A stretch of 64,000 bases of DNA from Sanguinoderma infundibulare (lineage: Eukaryota > Basidiomycota > Agaricomycetes > Polyporales > Polyporaceae), in assembly GCA_032821775.1 (NCBI GenBank), contig JAVLRN010000006.1:2170001-2234000 (forward strand), written 5' to 3'. How positions within the stretch are numbered: the stretch's first letter is position 1; every line of letters begins with the position of its first letter. Below are positions 12,462 through 23,686 of this stretch, piece after piece. Made by a program: the position numbers and the translations under genes. The notes under the pieces were generated by a model. The model was not told the origin of the DNA. It ran no database searches and saw only the letters and a program-made list of their open reading frames with translations.

Positions 12462-14130
12462 ATGTCTGCTCGTTCCTCCAAAAGCTCCTCTCTAGCTGCG
12501 AAGCCCAGCCTTAAGAAGAAGGCCCGGGTGAACGTGGATTCTCCAAAAACTCTCAAACACAAAATCTTGGCTGCGAAAACGAAAACAAAACCTCATCCCG
12601 ACTCCGCCAAACCCATTCTCTCCAAGGCGAAGGGCAAGGAACGGGCCGATACGCCACCTCTCATTGTCAAACAGCAAAATAAGTCCGCATCTGCGGCTGC
12701 TGCTGTCTCTGATCCCAGCTCCTCCACATCTCTACCTACGTCTTTCAAGGTCATCACCGGCTCGTACGAAAAGCTCCTCTATGGCCTCGAGGGCACCGTA
12801 TCTTCCGACCAGTTGGAGTACGACTTCGACATCAAGCCTATCTTCATCTTTCCTGCCCATGTCTCCTGCATCAAGTCTGTTGCAGCGTCCCCTCATGGAG
12901 GGAAATGGCTCGCTACCGGGAGCGCGGACGAGATCATCAAAGTGTGGGACTTGAGGAGGCGGAAGGAGCTAGGAGGTCTTATGCAGCATCAAGGTACGCA
13001 ATCGTTTTGGGATGACTTTCGTAAAAGCATGCGAACATTTGTACGCGTAGGTTCTATCACACACCTTCAATTCCCCTCGCGATCCCACCTCCTTTCTGCC
13101 TCAGAAGACGGGACGTTATGCCTGTTCCGTGCGCGCGATTGGGCGGTGCTTCGCGAGCTCAAAGGCCACAAGGGACGCGTCAATTCCGTCGCCGTGCACC
13201 AGTCTTGCAAGGTTGCGCTAAGCGTAGGGAAGGATAGGACATTGCGTATGTGGGACCTGATGCGAGGCAAGGGGTCTGCGAGCACAAAGTTGGGAAAGGG
13301 TACGTTCTAGGCAACAGTTGATGCAGGCATACATCTTACTTGTTGTCCAGAGGGCGAGCTTGTACGCTGGTCAACAGCCGGATCTATCTTTGCCGTCCAA
13401 GCTCACAACACCATCGACATCTACTCTACAGTCAGTACCTGGGTATCCGCGTCGCACGTCGCGTCTCTCACGGCTCTCGAATGTGTAGGAAATGAAGCAC
13501 CTTCACACCATCACCCATCCTTCCCGAATACACGATATCAAGTTCTGCAAACGGGTCCAGGGTGAAGGCGAATTGCTCCTCGTCGGCGCGGAAGATAAAA
13601 AGCTCACCGTGTATGACGTACCAAAAGACCTCGCAGCCGCCCCAACTGTCATCGCCGAGATGACGGGGCATACCAACCGGTCTGTCTCCCTGCCTTCTCT
13701 TAAAGCTCTGCGAAATCCGACTGACAGATTGACCAGTGTCAAAGCGGTTGATACCATCCAAATCGCTCTTCCCGCAAGCGCATCCCGCACTTCAACGACT
13801 CTCGTGTGCACCATCTCGTCGGACGGGAAGGTCCGCCTTTACGACCTGGCCGCGCTTCCAGCATTGTCAAAGGAGAAGACCGAGCTGCAGCCCATAGCCG
13901 AGTACGACACAAAAGGCACGCGCCTCACTTGCCTCACCCTCGCCGATGGGGATGCCGCCGCCAGTACACCCGCTAACGGTAAACGCAAACGGGAGGCCGA
14001 CGCGGACGAGGAGGACGAGGAAGAAGACGAGTTTGGCTCCCAGGACGGGACCGGCGAACATGTCGAGGAACTGGAAGAAGAGGAGGAAGAGGAGGAGGAA
14101 AGCGAAGAAGAGTACGAAGATGACGAGTAG
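12462..14130 (+). CDS. MAK11: WD40 ribosome-biogenesis protein, MAK11/PAK1IP1 type
   Basis: MAK11 is a nucleolar WD40 protein needed for 60S subunit assembly. The start at 12462 (MSARSSKSSS) is preferred over an alternative at 12405 because it opens a basic Ser/Lys-rich tail typical of nucleolar proteins. WD-type blades follow: ATGSADEIIKVWDL, LLSASEDGTLCLFRARDW, ALSVGKDRTLRMWDL, LLVGAEDKKLTVYDV and VCTISSDGKVRLYDL. Four short introns separate the exons (for example after GLMQHQ and after STKLGK). The C-terminus is extremely acidic, with Glu runs ending EEEYEDDE and TAG at 14128-14130. The tail faces the GPATCH1 3' end only 76 nt away. Confidence 0.88.
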
Positions 14131-14206
14131 ATTAGTACGGCTACAGCAGGGTACACATTACAGTGCGCACAGCATGATACGATAGCAATCCGAACAGCCC
14201 GACCAG

Positions 14207-17200
14207 CTACATAAAGTCAACCGCGCGTTTCCGCCCCCTCTGCGGACCTGCCTCCCTCCCATCGCCTGCCCCGTCGACCACCATCCCATCACTGACCCCA
14301 CCTGGGACATCCAAAGACACCTGCAAGTTCTTGACGACCTCCGGCGCGGGCTTCTCCACCCACATACCGTCATCCTCGTCCTCCCCGTGCCTCTCCTTCC
14401 GCTTCTTCTTCTTCCGCTCTCCATCCTTCTCCTTCTCCTTCTCCTTTCGCAGCGCGGGCCCGAAGCTGGGAATGCTGCCGTCATCCTCGACGTCGAACGA
14501 CATGAGCGCAGTCTTCGCCTTCCTCTTCTCCTTGCCCTTCTTCTTATCTTTGCTCATCCCGTCCTTGTCTTTGCGCGACTCGCGCTCCGAACGGGGGACG
14601 AACGTCGGCTTGAACAACGCCAAGTCCACTTGCTGAAGCGGCTCGTTCGGACGCGCAGGCGGCGGGGCAGGAGGAGTCGGCTCGGCCTTGGGCTTTCCGG
14701 CGGCGGAGGGCGCGCGGAGGTCGGCAGGGGGTGGCGCAGGCTCGGTCGCATCGTCACCACCATCAGCATCAGCATCTTCATCGTCGCTGTCCTCATCGTC
14801 GCTAGCAAAGATCGCCTTGAACACGTCCATCGCAGGCCGTTGGTACGTGAGGATGTCCCTCCCCTGCGTCTCGTCCTCGCCCAGCCCTACATTCGCCAAG
14901 TTCCGAGGGCCCTTCAGTGGCTCCTCCGTGTTCGCGACCTCCGACGCTGCGATCATCGCTATAGGAGCCCCAGAGGACGCTGCGCTCGTCTCCGTCGCTC
15001 CTCCCACCTCCAACGCATCCTTCTTCGCAGCGCCTGTCGCGAACTCGAACCCTGCCGAAGCAGCGCCCGCCTCCTCCGTCAAGTCCACTTCAGGCTCCTT
15101 GGCCCCAAACCGCTTGCACAGCAGCTTCGCAGGCTGCCACGGCTTCGTCTCCCTTGTCAGCCGGCCGTACATGCCCAGGCGCACCGCGCCCATCTTCGGG
15201 TCCTCCTCCTCCTTCTTCGGGGGCTCCTCGCCCTTCTCCTCCGCGACGTTCTCCGCGTACGAAATGGGCTGGTGCAGGCCTTCGACGACCTTCGGACCCA
15301 TCTCGACGACGGCGGACGAGCGGAAGCGGCCCGCCATCGCGGCGGACAATGGCTTGAAGACCGTCGCGGACTTGGCGTAGTCGTCGAGCTCCTTGTTGAA
15401 GTCATCGACGCTCTGGTGCGGAAGCCGCCCAAAGCCGAGCTTTTCAGGGAAGTCGGACAGGGAAGGGTCGGCTTGGAAGCTGAGGAAGGCGGTGTAGCGC
15501 GACTGCTTCAATGGATCTCCCGTGAAAGGCTGGAAGCCGGAAAGCGCGGCTTTCGCGACGGAAGGATGGAGATGAGGAATGCGGATTCCGCCAGGGATGG
15601 TAGGTGGGGGACCAGGTGATGGGGGTTGAGGAGGGGGAATGCCATCCGCTACCGAGGACGGCGGACCACCTTCTTCCCGCCCTTTGCGAAAAGATTGGAG
15701 ACGTTCCCGGTCTTTTTGCGAGAGGTATTCGAAAACCGAACGCGCCTTCGCCGGGAGAGGCGTTTCGCCTAGCATTGAGCCGCGCTAGAATCATGGTCAA
15801 TTAGAATAGATTAACCACGGGAGATAAGACACTGACATCGTCGGCTGAGAGCAGACTGGCCTTCCATTCCGCGTGTGAGCGTGTAGATTGAGGTTGTGGG
15901 GCCTCTGCGGTGGGTCGGTTTTCCTCGTCGTTTCCTTCCTCCCAGACTCTCTTCGGATTAGGTTGCCAACCCGGAGGGACTTCCGGTAACGGAAACCACC
16001 TGTCTTCCGAGAGAGGTTTAGCTGCTAGGACGAAACCCTTCAACACAGATGTCCCATCATGGAACGTTTGGGTTATCCCTGGGGGTACCTGGCGGCCACT
16101 GCGGGTCAGCTACGTTTCACACCAATGGGGATAATCGGAAGCGACGTACAGGTTCTCGTAGTGCACCTCGCCTCTGAGAGGAGCTTGGCCCGATCCTTAT
16201 ACGATGGTCATCACCCAGACTACTGTCATACGCCACACGATTCCGCCCTAAAGGGCCATTGTCGTAAACGTCGAGATCGTCGTCGTCTGCATCATTCAAT
16301 GCGCCAAGTCCAAAGCCAGCTTTAAAGCCCGAAATCAGCAACGTCTTGAACCCTAGGTAATGTGGAACGCACCAGATATATTTGGCCCAGCACGCGTCGG
16401 TTCGCCCCCGACACTCTGATTCAGACTAAGGCCAGGAAAGTACCCCAGGCCGTGAAAGTTGTCTTTTCGAGCAAGGACGATAATTGGGGTATCCTTTCGT
16501 GGGTATAAATGCTTCTTCGCTTCATCGATATCCTCTTCATCGCCCTCAACTTCCTTCGAGGGCTCCAGAAACCCAGCGTCCTGTGCTTTCCGTTGAGCGT
16601 ATGTCAAGCGAGGGCCAATCCCTTGCCCCAGCCGCCATCCCATCTTCTTCAGAATCTTCGCACCGATGGAGTCCTTTGGCGGAGGAGCAAGGGAAGCGGC
16701 TAGAGTGGCTGCAATCGGGCTGGATTGGGTGTTAGCCCATGAAACAGAGTTAATGACTGAATACATGCGCACTCTTGATCCCCCGCCTCGCCAGCTTGTC
16801 TCCTCTTCTCCTCCGCGGTACCGGCAAAGTCCATCTCCTCATGTTCGTCAACCAGCTTCCGGCTCTCGCGTAGCTCTGCCAGGTCCTCCTCGTCCATGAA
16901 GTCTTCTGGTCGAGCGGCTTTCTTCTTGGCGCGGTCGGCCCGCGACGACACGAAAGTGGACGGCGTCCATCCTGCCAATGCGTGCACCTTGAGCATGCAG
17001 CGCTGCCGAGCAGTGTGGTTTTGCGGGGTCACACACCTTCTTTCGACCCGACGGTGTTGAAGTACCCAGCAGAGAAACCTCCGGTGAACGCTCCGTGCAG
17101 TCGTCTGCGTCCCTTCTCATCTCGAACCTAACCAGTCATGAGAACGCATGAACGGGGCGACATCCCTCGCGCGCGAGAAGCAAACGTCGACACACACCTC

Positions 17201-17418
17201 CTGCTTCCACAACGGAACGAACTCCCCGGTATCCTTCGACTTCTCGAGCGGCGGCAGAGGTGTCCCAATCTGCAGGAACGAGAGAACGTCAGTTCGCCGC
17301 TCTGCCGACCACATACTCCTTCATCTCAATGCTCACCAAACAGAAGTTCTCGTTCGCCTTCGAGCTCGCCGTGTCCACCCCCAGGTCGTTCAGCTTGCGT
17401 TTCAACCGACTGGTCATT
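14207..17418 (-). CDS. GPATCH1: G-patch domain protein, GPATCH1 type (splicing)
   Basis: GPATCH1-type proteins are spliceosome (C-complex) factors; G-patch motifs activate DEAH helicases. The start is the ATG at 17418 ([18 protein letters not shown]), then [20 protein letters not shown] and [21 protein letters not shown], the conserved N-terminal DUF1604 region. The G-patch is [20 protein letters not shown], followed by [17 protein letters not shown] and [12 protein letters not shown]. The long last exon (15775-14207) has [35 protein letters not shown] and [14 protein letters not shown], then an acidic stretch ([14 protein letters not shown]) and a Lys/Arg-rich tail. About seven introns; length and domain order fit the family. 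A 410-codon frame on the other strand is a shadow of the last exon. Confidence 0.9.
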
Positions 17419-17869
17419 GTATTGTGGGCCTCGCCTACGAATGACTCTGTAAGTGTATCGCCGGAGACTGACGGGGCTGTGGTGGGGTGACCGGACAGTG
17501 AGATGCGCGAGGGCTTCCTCGTGAGTCGCCGTCAGACGCTGGCGCTTATGTGATCCGAAGCGTCCACGGCGAATCCATTATAGGTGTCGGGGTTCGAATA
17601 GGCTGGTGCGGTCTTTATTACTGTAATTCACTCAACAGACCATGGCAGGCCTCTGGCACAGGCCTGGCAAGTCACAGCCTGGATTAGGGCATTTTGGTGG
17701 AGGTTCGAAGGCCCAGCACTTTCTACCAGCAAGTTGAAACTGACCTATCTATCCCAGCTTACCAGGTCCGAGTCATTCGTCTTGAGCGGTGAGGCTGCTA
17801 GTAACTTCTAATATTGGACCCAGAAATTGAAGTCTCAGTGCGTTCCCCCATGATGTGCCTGGAACCTAT

Positions 17870-18799
17870 CGCCCTAGACGAGCTCCTGCATCCAGCGGAG
17901 CGCCAGATGGTAAGTATCGTGCATTCCGAGACGCTGACTGATTTGTGGTGTTGTAGATCTCAATTTGGGTCCATCTCCCTACACAGTCGAGCGTGTCCTC
18001 GACGCGGATGATGCTGCCAGCCTCAGTGCCTTGAAGCCTGAAGATATCCAGAACTGGTGTCTCTCCAGAATCGCACAGTATCAGTCTCGCAACCGCGCCC
18101 TTCTGGACCAACGTGGCACTGTGTACGACTTTCCCATCCACGCTGCCATGATTTGGCATAGATCCAACATGTGCGCCCTCCGTTCCGTACACAACGATGC
18201 AGTCATTATCCACCGACGTCTTCCCCCGGAGGTCCTCATGCAAGCATTCGCCAACTTCCGCCACGCCGGGACGCCTGGGGACCACCCCGCGTCGCGTACC
18301 TGTAACTCACACCTGGCGCAGTCTACTGCAATGCGTCCCTCAATTCTGGAAGACGCTGTTTGATTGGGAGTTCTTTGGCGAAGAGGCGCCACAGTGGATG
18401 ATTGACCGATTCGCGTACGCCCTCTCGCACAGTCGCGACGTCTCTGACAGTCGTCACCGTTCGCCGCTTGACCCCGGCCGGCTCCTGGGAGGGCGTCCTC
18501 CTCGACCTGCCGAACCTGGTGCGCCTAGCAGTCGAGGGCCCCGGGGACGCCAGGGATTATCCCGCGATCCTTCCGCTGCTCCGGAAACCGCACAGGGAGG
18601 GGGCGGGTACCTGTGCTCGTCTCTGGCCGACCTGACCGTCTTCTGGCGACACGTTTCTGTCTCTATCTGGGACCTCTCGAAGCAGAAAAAACTTCTTCGC
18701 ATGGGTTGTGATCCAGCGTCGGTGGAAGCAATATTGCGCGACGAGTTCTGTCACTTGGTCGAGGCGATATCTGTCGAGATGCAGTTGAGGGACACGTGA
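17870..18799 (+). pseudogene. Decayed F-box protein gene
   Basis: Coding-like sequence moves between frames with no introns at the changes. Frame 1 gives VERVLDADDAASLSALKPED and the F-box start RRLPPEVLMQAFANF. About 18280 the homology passes to frame 2 (PRRVPVTHTWRSLLQCVPQF). Near 18440 it passes to frame 3 (LTVVTVRRLTPAGSWEGVLL). After about 18600 it returns to frame 2, ending ISVEMQLRDT with TGA near 18799. The F-box layout is that of Agaricomycete F-box/LRR-like proteins. Three separate shifts point to a relic; sequencing error is possible but less likely. A possible upstream exon with a gtaagt..ttgtag intron (17908-17956) joins out of phase. Confidence 0.6.
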
Positions 18800-19227
18800 G
18801 TCCTAGTACGGTGAAGGAGCCAGAGACCTCGCGTGTACAACAGCCGTCGCAGTACGCAGTATATGCTAGATATATATATAATGTTCAATTTTTGTCCAGC
18901 GCGGGCACTACATAGCACGTTCTGCAACGGAGACTACACTGAGCGGAAAAGCGCACCTATTGCGTCATTCGGCCTGCATCTTCTTCCATGGTGGCGGCAT
19001 ATAGACTGCGTTCACGGACCCCGGTGCGGACCCTGACGCGCCTCACAGACAGTCGATCGAAGTCAGAGCTGTCGTCTTCGATGCGTTGTAACCCGCAGTG
19101 CGCTCGACCGTTTTGGATGGTACTCGAGGAAAGCCTAAACGAAATGATGTCTATATACTTGGATGTTGGAGGCGACCCCGAAGGCACCGTGTAACGAGAT
19201 GTGGTCTACTTCCTGCTTACCTCTTAG

Positions 19228-19300
19228 CTCTTTGCTAGTCTATCGGTAGCAGGCGCACTGGTAAGTGCGCGAACGCGGGGTTCGAGTCCCCCCAAGGAGT
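19228..19300 (+). tRNA. tRNA-like sequence, degenerate or non-canonical
   Basis: An A-box match TAGTCTATCGG starts at 19236 and a perfect B-box GGTTCGAGTCC at 19279, 43 nt apart, which is tRNA spacing. The ends CTCTTTG and CAAGGAG pair over 7 bp (one G-U). GCTA/TAGC forms a D-like hairpin, GCGCAC/GTGCGC an anticodon-like stem, and GGGG/CCCC the T stem around TTCGAGT. The anticodon-like loop is 6 nt (TGGTAA) and the D stem overlaps the acceptor by one base, so no standard anticodon can be read. It could be a tRNA pseudogene, the head of a tRNA-derived SINE, or an odd tRNA. Confidence 0.35.
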
Positions 19301-19322
19301 GAATAGTAGGTATGGACGTCAA

Positions 19323-19327
19323 TTTTT
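19323..19327 (+). terminator. Possible Pol III terminator (T5)
   Basis: A run of five T lies 23 nt after the tRNA-like unit, where a Pol III transcript would end. Such runs also occur by chance. Confidence 0.25.
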
Positions 19328-20858
19328 GGCTCAACCACCCAAGGTATTATGTGTCTACGATCATGCATTTAACAATATGGAAAGCATCTCGTCACGCTCG
19401 CTCCGGGGGCCGATGTCCAAACGCTGACGAGGTCGTGCCACTCCAACTTGGCAGACGTTGGAAACAAGAGAAGCAAAGCAGCTCATGCAAGAGAAAGAGA
19501 CTAAGCCCGTTTCGGTCTGGACAAGAACCTCCCTGAAGTGTCCCTGATATGATTACCGCACAGCCAACGCACAGCCAATAGCTCGTCGTTTCGGGCTCGG
19601 TGATGTTGGTGGCCTTATCTGTCGAGCATGACAGCACCATCCTAGATAAGGGCAATGAACACTTAGTTTCAAATAACCCCCGGTGTTCAAAACGCTAACG
19701 GCTATCTTGCCATGTTACCTAGAAGAAGGTACTACCAAAGATAGGGAATGGTCTTTCGGCCACTGTGGTTGAACGTTGAGCAGTAACCTGGCGCGGCAGA
19801 CGGACGAGGAGAGTCACGACTCAAGTATTTTCTTGGCTCATGGTGCCAAGATACGCCGACCTTGAATGTTGCACACCCTTCTCAGCTGATTTCGGGCAAG
19901 ACGTATTGTGAGGTGGCAAGTCGTTCAGACGAACCAGTCTGTGTAAGCATTGTGTTCTAGAGTTGCCCAGTACGATCCTCCATTCAAACAGCGGCTGACC
20001 TTGTGCCACCCAGCAATCTAGAATGTGGGCAAGTGACCAGGATGAAATAGTCATGCACAAGAGCAAGTCCAAGGCCAAGCGTGGGGCGGACTACGCGAGG
20101 GTATGGACTCGGACTCTACTAGTGTGGATTGGGAGACAAGGAGATCGAACCGAGATCCGATTAGGATCTGCGGTAACCGACTGCCTGATCTGGAGGTTTT
20201 GCGGGGAAAGGAGGCGTGTGCCTTGATGGAATCTGCCCGGAGCAGGCCGGAGCAGGCCAAGTTCTCCCTCGACGAGGCCACGCGTGTGCATCTGCGCATC
20301 CGGGACGCGGCTCTCGGACACCCTCACGCGGCGATAGCTCGTGACAATTTTAGGCCACTGGCGACGCAGTCCTCTGCTTGCAATGTTTTTCCATCTCCCC
20401 AACTCTCTCACTGGCCCAGGATTCTCTGCAGCGTACTGGGGACTGCATCTCCCCGAACGACGGAGCCAAGAGAGCGAAGGCAGACGAATGTGTGGGAGGA
20501 CTTGGCTGAGGATGGTCGATCATTGAATCAGCCGATATCGGGCGAACCCACGAGCTTTTTCGCGTTTCTTATCATCCCAAGCGCCTCAGCATATGTTTCT
20601 GTTTCCTCCGACCGCTCGTCTGACTGCCATGCTTGCCGTCATGGCCCATCTCGCCCAGTTTGATCTGCCGGCAGACCATATAGTCCGGAGAGTCCGGAGT
20701 CATGTCCTCCTCCGTCCCCCTCCCCGAGTCCTCTCTCTCCTCATCGTCCCCTTACCCTCCTCCTTAGGGCTGGACTGCCTCTCGCTCTTCCTTTCCGCGC
20801 ATCTCTTTGCTCGTCTCGGCCTCCCCGCGCCAGCCGAGCGGTCCTAGCCTCGTTCGTC

Positions 20859-23152
20859 ATGGACCAGTCACACGAGTACGGAGACAAGCCCGACCAGTCC
20901 AGCTCCCTCGAGAAAGGCGGCATCCGGCACTATGTCGCCCCCGCCGATGTCCGCTACCACTTCGACGCCGCCGACCTCGACCGCGTCCAGCGCAGGCTCA
21001 AGCAGCGCCATGCCCAGATGATTGCGGTGAGTCCCCCATTCTCACCTCCCATTCATGCCCTCTGCGCCCTTTCCGCTTCCATTTCATTGCAAACTTGTGT
21101 GCTCAATCGAGCTAGATCGCTGGTACGCTTGGTACAGGTCTTTTCTTGGGTTCCGGTCATTCCCTTCAAGCAGCTGGTCCCCTCGGTGCCCTCATCGCCT
21201 ACGCCTTCGTCGGAACGACCGCATACGCTTCCCTTTGCTCTGTTGGCGAGATGACCGCCCATGCACCCATTTCCGGTTCCTTTACGCACTATGCCGCTCG
21301 CTGGGTGGACCCTGCATTCGGATTCGCAACTGGGTAAGCACCCGCCGTCTTTGCTTCCACGGACCAATCTAATATTTCCCTGCTTCCACTCATAGCTGGA
21401 ATTACTTTTACACCAACGCTGTCTCCGTCCCCGTCGAAGTTAGCGCAGCTGGCCTTCTACTTACCTTCTGGGATTCCAATGTCAGTCCTCTTCTCAACTC
21501 CGTATTTTCATCCCCAAACTCAACCTTCACCCACCACTCTTTGTCAGTCCGGCCATCAAGCAGGTTACACTGTTGTCATCTGCGTCTTGATGTGTGCCAT
21601 CAATATTTTTGGTGTGCGATGGTTCGGAGAGTCGGAATTTATTTTCTCCCTCATCAAGTGTCAGTTCTTTCGCCCTAGCGTCATTCAAGCCCGCCACACT
21701 AAGTTTGTCTCCGTGTCTCAGTGGCCCTGATCACGACCCTCATCATTACCGGTTTGGTGATTGACCTCGGTGGAGGACCTAACCATCAGCGCCTCGGCTT
21801 CCATGTGAGTCCAGCTGTTAAGTCGCATCTTGCATCTCGGCTAGCTGCTTGCGAGATGTTTATTCCAAATGACGTGCTCATGTTATTTCTGTAGTACTGG
21901 AAGGACCCTGGCCCGCTCAACGGTGCTGATCTCGTTCCCAGCAAGCCCGGTCTCGACAAGTTCCTCGGCATTCTGTCCTGTATCGTCCAGGCTGCGTTCT
22001 CCTTCCAGGGCGTGGAGCTCGTCGCCATGTGCGTATTTCTTTGCGGACGAACCGAAGGCATGCTCATCCGTCAATAGTGCTGCTTCCGAGACCGAGAGCC
22101 CTCGTCGCAATGTCGCGAAGGCCGTCCGCCGCGTGTTCTGGCGCATCCTCGTCTTCTACGTGAGTCCCCCCGCCGCCCTCCACCCACCCATCCGTTGCAC
22201 CCTTCGGGCTCATTATCGACCGGACGTCTTTTCTTCTGCAGTTGCTCGGCCTTCTGATCACCGGCATGATCGTCCCCTACAACGACGGCGACCTGCTCTC
22301 CAACACCGGCACGGCCGCCGAGTCGCCCTACGTCATAGCCATGACCCGCGCCGGCATCAGCGTCTTGCCGCACATCATCAACGCCGCTGTCTTCACTTCG
22401 GCCTTCTCTGCGGGGAGCTCATTCCTGTACTGCGCCTCGCGCGTGCTCTACGGGCTCGCGATCCGCGGCCAGGCGCCCAAGGTGTTTGCTTACTGCACGC
22501 GGAACGGGCTCCCGCTTGCGGCAGTGCTCGCGTCGGGCGCTTTTGCGCCCCTTGCGTTCATGAACATATCGTCGGGGGCGGCGACGGTGTTCAACTGGTT
22601 CGTGAGCCTGTCGGCCGTCGGCGGGTTCTTTGGGTGGTGGGCGATGAACGTCACCTACATCTTCTTCTGTGAGTCCTGCTGTGGCAGGGAGCTGGAAAGC
22701 GGAAACTGAGAGCTGACTTGCGCTTGCATGTGTGAAGACCGCGGGTTCAAGGCGCAGGGGCTGGACCGCACGAAGCTGGTGTACCACAACCCGCTCCAGC
22801 CGTACCTCGCGTGGTGGGGGTCGTTCTGGATCGCGGTCTTCATCCTCATCAACGGCTTCACCGTCTTCTGGAGCTTCAACGCGTCCACATTCCTCACCTC
22901 CTGTGCGTGCTCCCTCTCTGTGTCTCGCTCGCTCCGCCCTCGCTCACGCCCGTTCAAACGGACACGCTCGCAGACATCAACGTCCCGTTCTTCATCGCGC
23001 TCTACTTTGGCTACAAGGCCGTCAAGCGGACACGGATCTGGAGGCCGGAGGAGATGGACTTCACGACGGGCATCCCGAGCATCGAGGAGACGGAGTTGCC
23101 GGAGGTGCCGCCGCGCACGCTCGGCGAGAAAATCGCTGCGATCGTCTTCTGA
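20859..23152 (+). CDS. Amino acid permease (YAT/AAT family)
   Basis: A plasma-membrane proton-coupled amino-acid transporter of the APC superfamily. After a hydrophilic N-terminus (ATG 20859) that is rich in charged residues, TM1 carries IAGTLGTGLFLGSGHSL, followed by GTTAYASLCSVGEMTAHAP, the family SxGEM-type signature. Later exons give YFYTNAVSVPVEVSAAGLL, FGVRWFGESEFIFSLIK, AAFSFQGVELVAI with ASETESPRRNVAKAVRRVFW, and the long TM exon SPYVIAMTRAGISVLPHIIN and SRVLYGLAIRGQAPK. The end is the conserved LVYHNPLQPYLAWWG and WSFNAS, with TGA at 23150-23152. About ten exons; around 12 membrane segments as usual. Substrate choice cannot be told. Confidence 0.92.
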
Positions 23153-23686
23153 GGGGAGACGGCCTGCGTGCGAGCTGTAACACTTCACAAAAACACAAAA
23201 TATGATGTAGTTCTACAGAGCGGGTAATGTGTCATGGTCGAACTGCACGGGCTTTAATGTAGAGTATATGTACGGTATTCCCCCCTCGTGCAATGCATAC
23301 CTCTAACACGCCAAGCGCTGCTGCGTATAGTGACGGGTGCGTGAAGGACGCTCGCTGTTCTAATGCTGCATACATTCTTCGCCGTCGCTTTGTATCGACA
23401 TGCCTGTGCTTGTGCGTATCCAGGTCGCTGCCATTTCCCTCACCATGGAACCGGAGCGGCCGACCTGCGGTCGATACCGGAGCGTCCTCATGAATGGCGA
23501 ATAGAAGTGCCTATTATATATAATAATCGCGAATGTGATCACGTTCGCGTGATGTTTTACATATGCGTATACTACTACAGAGCCATAAGTTACGAGAAGA
23601 GAACCTCGAGTCCGCGACAGTCGCGCACGCTATGTATGTATCATACAACAATCGAGCCCGTCCGTTTTGACGACCTTCCACCCGCT
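23153..23686. other. Convergent intergenic region
   Basis: This lies between the 3' ends of the permease and the HMG-box gene. It is comparatively AT-rich and should hold two 3' UTRs; no gene is visible. Confidence 0.5.

Larger units (their letters stand above)
18800..20858. other. Gene-poor region
   Basis: About 2 kb without a supportable protein gene. It contains a TATATATA stretch near 18872 and the tRNA-like unit at 19228-19300. A pyrimidine-rich leader just before 20859 probably belongs to the permease gene. A 186-codon frame at 20103-20663 has no recognisable domain or coding-like regularity. Confidence 0.5.

Noticed and set aside
14387..15619. 410-codon open frame on the plus strand
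   Set aside because: Antisense to the last GPATCH1 exon; Arg/Leu-rich low-complexity composition is what the reverse of a Lys/Glu/Pro-rich exon gives.
20103..20663. 186-codon plus-strand frame upstream of the permease
   Set aside because: No domain, no splice partners and no coding-like regularity.
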